Part shown: one piece after another, positions 15,178 through 19,813 of the stretch
How positions within the stretch are numbered: the first letter of the stretch is position 1
Layout: the number at the start of each line of letters is the position of its first letter
Made by a program: the position numbers and the translations under genes
Notes under the pieces: model-generated
Databases searched by the model: none
The model's input: the letters and a program-made list of their open reading frames with translations, nothing else
What the model was told of the DNA's origin: nothing
From: Acidobacteriota bacterium
GTDB lineage: Bacteria; Acidobacteriota; UBA6911; RPQK01; JADFOI01
Assembly: GCA_027295745.1 (NCBI GenBank)
Contig: JAPUKI010000076.1
Location: 1-19,813 of the forward strand
Reading direction: 5' to 3'
Length of the DNA stretch: 19,813 nucleotides

Positions 15178-15183
15178 ATTATA
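15178..15183 (-). promoter_or_regulatory. Candidate -10 box for uvrC
   Basis: The minus strand reads TATAAT at 15183-15178, 6 nt before the uvrC GTG. No good -35 hexamer is seen at the right spacing, because that position lies inside heptamer array C (TCTGAC-like). If used, transcription would start at or next to the start codon. Confidence 0.3.
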
Positions 15184-15185
15184 TA

Positions 15186-15318
15186 GGACAGGAGACAGGA
15201 GTCAGAATTCTAAAATTTCAAATTCAGAAGCCATGTTCCAGAATCCAGAATATCTCTGGAACTTGGAAGCTGGAGCCCGCCTTCCTGCCTCCTTTCTCCT
15301 GCCTTCTCTCTTCTGTTC
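15186..15318. repeat. Tandem heptamer array C between uvrC and pgsA
   Basis: Nineteen degenerate units hold one 7-nt register, moving from purine-rich (GGACAGG, AGACAGG, AGTCAGA) through CCAGAAT-like units to pyrimidine-rich (CCTGCCT, CCTTTCT, CCTGCCT, TCTCTCT). The ends are imperfect inverted repeats: 15186-15201 pairs with about 15289-15303. A perfect inner 8-bp stem GTTCCAGA/TCTGGAAC lies at 15235-15242 and 15255-15262. It separates two divergent genes, so any promoter for pgsA must lie in or next to it. Confidence 0.8.
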
Positions 15319-15346
15319 TATTGTGATAAAGTGGCCTCAATCGTTT

Positions 15347-15988
15347 ATGAATCTTCCGAACTCCTTAACCGTATTGCGGATCTTTCTGATTCCTCTGCTG
15401 GTCGTCGTGCTTTTGACCGGACGCTTTCCAGACCGCGAGTATTGGGGTTTCATTGTGTTTGTCATCGCGGCTGTGACGGATTATTTAGATGGCTATCTTG
15501 CCCGAAAGCGCAAGCAGGTCACGACCCTCGGCAAGCTCCTGGACCCGATTGCCGATAAGCTGTTGATATCAGCTGCCTTCATCTCCCTCGTTGAACTGGG
15601 CATCGCCCCTGCCTGGATGGTGGTAATCATCGTTGGCAGGGAATTTGCTGTCACTGGCCTGCGTAGTATTGCATCGACTGAAGGTTTCACCATCGATGCC
15701 TCCCGACTCGGAAAATCGAAGATGGCCAGTCAGGTGGTGTGTGTCAGTCTCTTGATCCTGGGATGGCGTTATCCTGAGAGCTCTTTCAACGCCGCAGGCA
15801 TCGTTTTCCTCTGGGTGGTGGTCGTGCTGGCCACCGTGTCCATGGTCCAGTACTTTAGAAAATTCTGGAGCCAGATCGACGAAAGCGTCAAATATCGCAA
15901 ACGCCGCGCCTATCGGCGCCCCATCCAAATTCTACGAAGGCGCCGCAAAGGCTTGGGTGCACTAGTCAACACGGGAAAAGCATCTTGA
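15347..15988 (+). CDS. pgsA: CDP-diacylglycerol-glycerol-3-phosphate 3-phosphatidyltransferase
   Basis: PgsA transfers a phosphatidyl group from CDP-diacylglycerol to glycerol 3-phosphate, the first step to phosphatidylglycerol and cardiolipin. The 213-residue membrane protein carries the full CDP-alcohol phosphotransferase motif D-x2-DG-x2-AR-x8-G-x3-D-x3-D (Asp45, Asp48, Gly49, Ala52, Arg53, Gly62, Asp66, Asp70) with several hydrophobic helices, then GREFAVTGLR (about 92-101) typical of PgsA rather than phosphatidylserine synthase. The tail is very basic (RKRRAYRRPIQILRRRRKG), longer than usual. ATG 15347 gives the family N-terminus MNLPNSLTVLRI; the frame is open further upstream through heptamer array C, which would add 67 meaningless residues. 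Confidence 0.94.
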   Translation: MNLPNSLTVLRIFLIPLLVVVLLTGRFPDREYWGFIVFVIAAVTDYLDGYLARKRKQVTTLGKLLDPIADKLLISAAFISLVELGIAPAWMVVIIVGREFAVTGLRSIASTEGFTIDASRLGKSKMASQVVCVSLLILGWRYPESSFNAAGIVFLWVVVVLATVSMVQYFRKFWSQIDESVKYRKRRAYRRPIQILRRRRKGLGALVNTGKAS

Positions 15989-16013
15989 ACTGGTGCGGAT
16001 CAAGCTCGGCTGA

Positions 16014-17462
16014 ATGATCAATCTTTGTCTCACTCTGGCAGAACCTTCCTCTGCCACCTTGACACAGAAAATTGCCCGATACACGGGTCAAGTTCGCTAT
16101 ATCGAGGTTCGCTTAGATCACCTGGCCGAGCCAAGCCTACCCTCAGTCCCCACCTGTCAGGGCACTGATTTCATCGCCACCTGTCGTCCTCGACGCGAGG
16201 GAGGTCGTTATCGAGGGGAAGAAAGAGATCGCCTGAACCTGCTGCAAAAGGCCGCCCACTCGGGCTTTGCATGGTTAGATCTGGAGCACGATGTGGGGGA
16301 GAGCCTGCTCATTCCCTCTTCCACTCGGATCGTGCGATCCTACCATTGTTTTGACCGTTTTCCCGAAGATTTGTCTTCTCGTTTTCAGAGCATGCGTGAA
16401 ACAGGTGGCGATGTGATCAAACTGGCCGTCTCCGTCACCACGACACAACAACTGGCCAAATTGCTCGAGTGGATGGAATCGATGCTGAAGGTGGCTCCCT
16501 GCGTCATCTTGGGGATGGGAGATCTGGGGCAACCTTCCCGGTTACTGGGAGGATTTTTGGGAAACTTCTGGACCTACGTGGCAGAAGACGAGCGAAGTCA
16601 GGTCGCCCCCGGTCAACTCACGCTCCAGAACGCTATCGAACGTTACAAGTTGCCCAACTGGAGGAGCAACCCCGTTATCTATGGCCTGTTGGGGAATCCT
16701 ATAGCCCATTCACTGTCACCGGTTATTCACAACCGGCTTTTCCAACACTATCAATTGGAAAAGGTCTATCTTCCCTTCCCACTTGACGATGTTGAAACCT
16801 GGTTTGAATACATCAGGAACAGCCGGCTTCCCTTCCAGGGATTCAGTGTGACGTTGCCTTTCAAAACGGACGTCCTGAAAGTTGTCCAGGTGAAGAGGTC
16901 TCCCGTCGCGTCCCTAAACACACTAACGAAGAAAGGCTCGCGGTGGGAGGGCCTGAACACCGACTACGACGCCTTTCTGGGTGCACTGAAATCATGTTTC
17001 TCGCTCAAGGGCAAGACGGCACTTGTTTTGGGGAATGGCGGTGTTGCCCACACCGTAGTCAAGGCCCTGCAGGACCAGGGGGTGGAGGTTACGGTGGTTG
17101 GACGAGATCGGGAAAGGGTGTCCTGCTTCGCCAACCGCTACGGCTGCCGCTCTACCCTGTTTTCTGATTTGCCAATGGCCGCTGATATCTGTGTGAATGC
17201 CACTCCTGTTGGACAATTTCCCAAAGTCCAGGATTCTCCCCTACAAAAGAATCAACTCGACTTTGAACTGATCTATGACTTGGTTTATCGTCCCGAGCAA
17301 ACTCGGGTGCTGGAGTTGGCGCGTCTCCAGGGTCTAAAGACCATCTCTGGGATGGAGATGTTCGTTGAGCAAGCGGCTCTTCAATTTGTCGCCTGGACTG
17401 GCATTTCTCCTGAGCGGGAAATGCTGAGGGAGATGATTCGAGAGGCAACAGGGGACAACTGA
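16014..17462 (+). CDS. aroDE: Bifunctional 3-dehydroquinate dehydratase / shikimate dehydrogenase
   Basis: One 482-residue chain covers steps three and four of the shikimate pathway. Residues 1-210 are a type I dehydroquinate dehydratase: EVRLDHL, ATCRPRREGG, the His111 of RSYHCFDRFP and Schiff-base Lys136 in GDVIKLAVS. Residues 221-475 are shikimate dehydrogenase: LLGNPIAHSLSPVIHN, VTLPFKTDVL with Lys284, GLNTDYDAFLGAL with Asp317, the NADP loop VLGNGGVAHTVVKAL (338-352), NATPVG and ISGMEMFVEQAALQF. The same domain order occurs in plants and, from memory, in chlamydiae and some other bacteria. ATG 16014 lies 25 nt after pgsA without a clear ribosome-binding site. The terminal Asn codon and TGA stop lie in the first CAACTGA of heptamer array D. 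Confidence 0.94.
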   Translation: MINLCLTLAEPSSATLTQKIARYTGQVRYIEVRLDHLAEPSLPSVPTCQGTDFIATCRPRREGGRYRGEERDRLNLLQKAAHSGFAWLDLEHDVGESLLIPSSTRIVRSYHCFDRFPEDLSSRFQSMRETGGDVIKLAVSVTTTQQLAKLLEWMESMLKVAPCVILGMGDLGQPSRLLGGFLGNFWTYVAEDERSQVAPGQLTLQNAIERYKLPNWRSNPVIYGLLGNPIAHSLSPVIHNRLFQHYQLEKVYLPFPLDDVETWFEYIRNSRLPFQGFSVTLPFKTDVLKVVQVKRSPVASLNTLTKKGSRWEGLNTDYDAFLGALKSCFSLKGKTALVLGNGGVAHTVVKALQDQGVEVTVVGRDRERVSCFANRYGCRSTLFSDLPMAADICVNATPVGQFPKVQDSPLQKNQLDFELIYDLVYRPEQTRVLELARLQGLKTISGMEMFVEQAALQFVAWTGISPEREMLREMIREATGDN

Positions 17463-17504
17463 CAGCTGACAACTGACAATAGACAATAGACAAGAGACAA
17501 CAGA
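17456..17504 (+). repeat. Tandem heptamer array D between aroDE and thrB
   Basis: Seven in-register units: CAACTGA, CAGCTGA, CAACTGA, CAATAGA, CAATAGA, CAAGAGA, CAACAGA. A degenerate CAGGGGA may precede them at 17449. The first unit holds the aroDE stop (17460-17462). The array ends 2 nt before the thrB ATG, so it fills the entire gap, including the thrB ribosome-binding position. Confidence 0.93.
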
Positions 17505-17506
17505 CT

Positions 17507-18451
17507 ATGTTGCATGAGCCTTTCTCCGTTCGTGTTCCTGCCAGCACCAGTAATCTGGGATCTGGTTTTGATACCGTTTCTGCGGCCTTGAGTCTTTACT
17601 TGACGGTTCATGTCGAACCAACGGCTGGAAAGCATATCAAATGGGTTCAAGGCGAAAACTCAGGCTTCTCTTTTTCTCAGGAAGACAATCTGATTTCGCG
17701 GTCTTTGCATGAAGCCTTCTCGCTTCTAGGATCCACCCCCCCTGGCCTGCACATCAGCATGGAGAACCCGGTTCCACTCAGCCGGGGGCTGGGAAGCAGT
17801 GCCGCAGCCATCATAGCGGGTATCAAAATAGCGGAATCCGTCAGCGGTTCCACCTTCGATGCAGACCAGATCTTCCAGGTTGCCTATCCACTGGAAGGCC
17901 ATCCCGACAACCTGGCAGCCAGCCTCCTGGGCGGTTGGGTGGTGTCGTGGGTGAACGACAATCAAATGCAGGCTGAAAAGCTCCTCTCCACCTTGTCCTG
18001 CAGGTTTGTCCTGGCTATTCCCCAGACAAAGATCTCGACTCGTGAAGCCCGGGCCATCTTACCGAAAAACTACTCTCTTCAAGATGCCACCTACAATCTA
18101 CAGCGCTGTGCGCTGCTGATTCACGCATTGAACAGCGGACGGAAAGATCTGCTGCGGGAAGCCACTTCTGACCGGCTCCACCAAACGTTTCGAGCAGAGC
18201 TGGTTCCAGGTATGAAACAGCTGCTCAACCTGGAAAATCTCGCCCCTGAGCTTGCAGGCTCTCTGTTGGGGATTTCTATTAGCGGCTCCGGCTCAGCTGC
18301 AATCGTACTGGCGGATGATCACTATGACGAGATCGCAAGCTGGATGCTCGAAACGCTTTCAGATGGCAACACCCAAGCCAGTTCTCGAGTGCTCGACCTC
18401 GACACAACTGGCGCTCAGATCTTTCCAGGAGGTGATACAATCAGACCATGA
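17507..18451 (+). CDS. thrB: Homoserine kinase
   Basis: ThrB phosphorylates homoserine for threonine synthesis. The 314-residue GHMP kinase shows SVRVPASTSNLGSGFD (7-22), the ATP-binding loop PLSRGLGSSAAAIIAG (90-105), EGHPDNLAASLLGG and the C-terminal ISGSGSAAIVL. Asn16 in SNLGSGFD and the glycine-rich loop are intact, and length is typical (300-320). ATG 17507 is the only start giving the full domain; the sequence before it is heptamer array D, with only a weak purine stretch (AAGAGA) as a ribosome-binding site. Neither thrC nor hom is in the window. The stop overlaps the next gene by 4 nt (ATGA). Confidence 0.94.
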   Translation: MLHEPFSVRVPASTSNLGSGFDTVSAALSLYLTVHVEPTAGKHIKWVQGENSGFSFSQEDNLISRSLHEAFSLLGSTPPGLHISMENPVPLSRGLGSSAAAIIAGIKIAESVSGSTFDADQIFQVAYPLEGHPDNLAASLLGGWVVSWVNDNQMQAEKLLSTLSCRFVLAIPQTKISTREARAILPKNYSLQDATYNLQRCALLIHALNSGRKDLLREATSDRLHQTFRAELVPGMKQLLNLENLAPELAGSLLGISISGSGSAAIVLADDHYDEIASWMLETLSDGNTQASSRVLDLDTTGAQIFPGGDTIRP

Positions 18452-19464
18452 CAGATCGATATTCCCGCCAGATTCTCTTTTCTGCCATCGGAGAAGCAGG
18501 GCAGAAGAAGATTCGGGCCTCTCAGGTCGTGGTCATCGGGTGCGGGGCCCTGGGAACGGTCAGCTCAGAGATGTTGACGAGGGCCGGTATCGGCAAGTTG
18601 ACATTGATCGACCGCGACTTCGTCGAGGAAAGCAATCTGCAGCGGCAGAGCCTCTTTACCGAACAAGACGCTTACAGAGGACTTCCCAAAGCGGCCGCTG
18701 CCCAAAGAGCGCTTCGTGCCATCAACTCCGATGTTGAAGTCAAGGGAGTGATCGAAGACGTCACCTGGCAGAACATCGACAAGTTGTGCCAAAAGTGTGA
18801 CCTGATTGTGGATGGCACGGATAACTTTGAGACCCGTTTTCTGATCAATGACTTCGCAGTAAAACGGGAGATCCCCTGGATCTATGGAGCTTGTGTAGGG
18901 AGTTATGGAGTATCCTTTGCCGTCCAGCCTGAAATTTCAGCCTGTCTTCAATGCCTGTTTGAGCAACCGACGGAAGTCGGAACGACAGAAACCTGTGATA
19001 CTGCGGGAATTCTTGCTTCAGTCGTTCATGTCATCGCAGCCTTCCAGGTTGCCCAGGGGATGAAGCTTTTGGTTGGAGAGTCTCCTGCTCAGGAGATTCT
19101 CCAGATTGATGTGTGGACTGGAATCTGGCAGACGATAGCAGCCACAAGAGCGCGCAGCTCCGAGTGTCGGTGTTGTGGTCAACACCAATTTCGCTTTCTG
19201 GAAGGACAGGAGAAGGCACAGCTGACACGCTTGTGTGGTCGCAACGCGGTTCAGATCTGTCCGCCCCGCCCGACCCGTTCAGACTTTCAGGAAATCTCCA
19301 AACGCCTCGACAAGAGTGCCCAAATCGATTTGAATGAATTCTTGATGAAGATTCGAATTGACGGCTACGAGATTGCGCTGTTTTCCGATGGGCGCTCCAT
19401 CATTCGAGGAACGAATGACTTCACCGAGGCTCGAGCCGTCTATGCCAAATACATTGGGAATTGA
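18448..19464 (+). CDS. ThiF/MoeB/HesA-family sulfur-carrier adenylyltransferase
   Basis: E1-like enzymes of this family adenylate the C-terminal Gly-Gly of a sulfur carrier such as ThiS or MoaD. The 338-residue protein has the nucleotide loop VVVIGCGALGT (27-37), LIDRDFVEESNLQRQ, the conserved DGTDNFETR (122-130), candidate zinc pairs Cys166/Cys169 and Cys240/Cys243, and Cys183 in ETCDTAG at the catalytic-cysteine region. Beyond about residue 255 an extra domain (RLCGRNAVQI, LFSDGRSIIRGT, ARAVYAKYIG) resembles the tail of Bacillus-type ThiF rather than rhodanese-bearing MoeB. ThiF is therefore the better guess, but no thiS or thiG is nearby. It is translationally coupled to thrB by a 4-nt overlap, which does not suggest a shared pathway by itself. 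Confidence 0.85.
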   Translation: MTDRYSRQILFSAIGEAGQKKIRASQVVVIGCGALGTVSSEMLTRAGIGKLTLIDRDFVEESNLQRQSLFTEQDAYRGLPKAAAAQRALRAINSDVEVKGVIEDVTWQNIDKLCQKCDLIVDGTDNFETRFLINDFAVKREIPWIYGACVGSYGVSFAVQPEISACLQCLFEQPTEVGTTETCDTAGILASVVHVIAAFQVAQGMKLLVGESPAQEILQIDVWTGIWQTIAATRARSSECRCCGQHQFRFLEGQEKAQLTRLCGRNAVQICPPRPTRSDFQEISKRLDKSAQIDLNEFLMKIRIDGYEIALFSDGRSIIRGTNDFTEARAVYAKYIGN

Positions 19465-19471
19465 GAGAATA

Positions 19472-19639
19472 GGAGACAGGAGTCAGGAGGCAGGAGTTAG
19501 GAGATAGGAGAGAGAGAGAGGATGAGAATCCAGAATCCAGAATCCAGAATCCAGTTGTCAGCTGTCAGTTGTCAGCTGTCAGCGGTTAGCCTCTCCATGG
19601 TCTGCTGTCTGTTGTTCATTGTCTGTTTTCAGTTCTCAG
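19472..19639. repeat. Tandem heptamer array E, 24 units
   Basis: The longest array keeps a single 7-nt register for 168 nt while the unit drifts: GGAGACA, GGAGTCA, GGAGGCA, GGAGTTA, GGAGATA, GGAGAGA, then four ATCCAG(A/T) units, four TGTCAG(C/T) units, and a pyrimidine-rich end (CTGTCTG, TTGTTCA, TTGTCTG, TTTTCAG, TTCTCAG). It begins 8 nt after the adenylyltransferase stop and overlaps the start and signal-peptide codons of the last gene. Confidence 0.88.
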
Positions 19640-19813
19640 GCCTGACGGCAAAAGCCGCACAACACCCCAGAGCCACTGAAGTCGTAGCAGCCGCTGTTGA
19701 AGCAATGGGAGGTAGAAACTACCTGGAGGTCAAGAATTATCACAAGGTCGGGCGATACTTCATCTTCGATCAGAGGGGTCGCAGCAGTTTCACGAGTCTC
19801 TCTGACTGGACGG
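19522..19813 (+). CDS. Secreted protein with repeat-derived N-terminus, 3' end outside the window
   Basis: An open frame runs from ATG 19522 to the window edge (97 codons). A purine-rich AGGAGAGAG stretch (19506-19514) could serve as ribosome-binding site. Residues 1-25 are translated heptamers (QLSAVSCQLSAVS-like). Residues 26-41 are hydrophobic (MVCCLLFIVCFQFSGL) and are followed by TAKAAQ, a good signal peptidase I site (AKA). The mature part begins AQHPRATEVVAAAVEAMGG and continues RNYLEVKNYHKVGRYFIFD. This pattern recalls acidobacterial periplasmic proteins related to outer-membrane lipoprotein-sorting proteins, but the fragment is too short to name. ATG 19597 is an alternative start giving a short signal peptide without basic residues. 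Confidence 0.6.
   Translation, partial: MRIQNPESRIQLSAVSCQLSAVSLSMVCCLLFIVCFQFSGLTAKAAQHPRATEVVAAAVEAMGGRNYLEVKNYHKVGRYFIFDQRGRSSFTSLSDWT

Noticed and set aside
15146..15346. Longer pgsA starting near the uvrC start codon
   Set aside because: The added residues are translated heptamer array C. MNLPNSLTVLRI at 15347 is the family N-terminus.
17152..17650. Antisense open frames across array D with signal-peptide-like Cys/Leu-rich segments
   Set aside because: They overlap aroDE and thrB on the opposite strand and arise from stop-free reverse reading of the heptamers. They are kept only as support for the repeat-to-signal-peptide idea.
19472..19639. CRISPR array
   Set aside because: Units are 7 nt, contiguous and drifting in sequence, with no spacers and no cas genes nearby.
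1..19813. A defence, toxin-antitoxin or biosynthetic accessory system
   Set aside because: Every sizeable open frame is either a recognised housekeeping gene or its antisense shadow; no gap larger than about 200 nt is left.

Overview
The window is a compact bacterial housekeeping region. I estimate roughly 52-54% G+C by eye. I see no phage, insertion sequence, CRISPR array or defence island. The gene set points to a Gram-negative-type bacterium: MEP-pathway isoprenoid genes, a membrane pyrophosphatase, a fused AroD-AroE, CTC-type L25 and a secreted protein at the right edge. The order TPR protein - ispE - prs - rplY - pth, then rpsF - rpsR - rplI - dnaB - alr, would suit Acidobacteriota or a related deep-branching lineage. 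That assignment is an inference from gene order and content, not from a marker search.

Layout. 1-3052: 3' end of a TPR gene, ispE and prs in one tight unit. 3053-6537: a promoter-bearing gap, then rplY (L25), pth and a K+-dependent-type membrane pyrophosphatase, hppA. 6538-7980: a second promoter and a structured leader, then rpsF-rpsR-rplI (S6, S18, L9) without the ssb gene often found among them. 8144-12504: dnaB-alr-ispD-ispF-suhB-like, joined by 4-nt overlaps or short gaps. 12505-15171: two minus-strand genes, a DUF84/YjjX-type NTPase and uvrC, convergent with suhB. 15347-19464: pgsA, the aroDE fusion, thrB and a ThiF/MoeB-type adenylyltransferase. 19522-19813: the start of a secreted protein cut by the window edge.

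The genes serve translation (L25, Pth, S6, S18, L9), replication and repair (DnaB, UvrC), nucleotide supply and sanitation (Prs, YjjX-like), isoprenoids (IspE, IspD, IspF), envelope precursors (Alr, PgsA), aromatic and threonine biosynthesis (AroDE, ThrB) and energy conservation (HppA).

The most unusual signal is not a gene. A family of tandem 7-base repeats occupies most intergenic gaps from about 10.5 kb onward. There are five clear arrays of 7 to 24 in-register units and one short one. Three genes (suhB-like, uvrC, aroDE) each end in a TGA supplied by a CARCTGA unit lying in the gene's own sense direction. The last array, read in the opposite sense, is open in frame and runs into the signal-peptide region of the final gene. 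A REP-like pair of hairpins sits between suhB and the YjjX-like gene.
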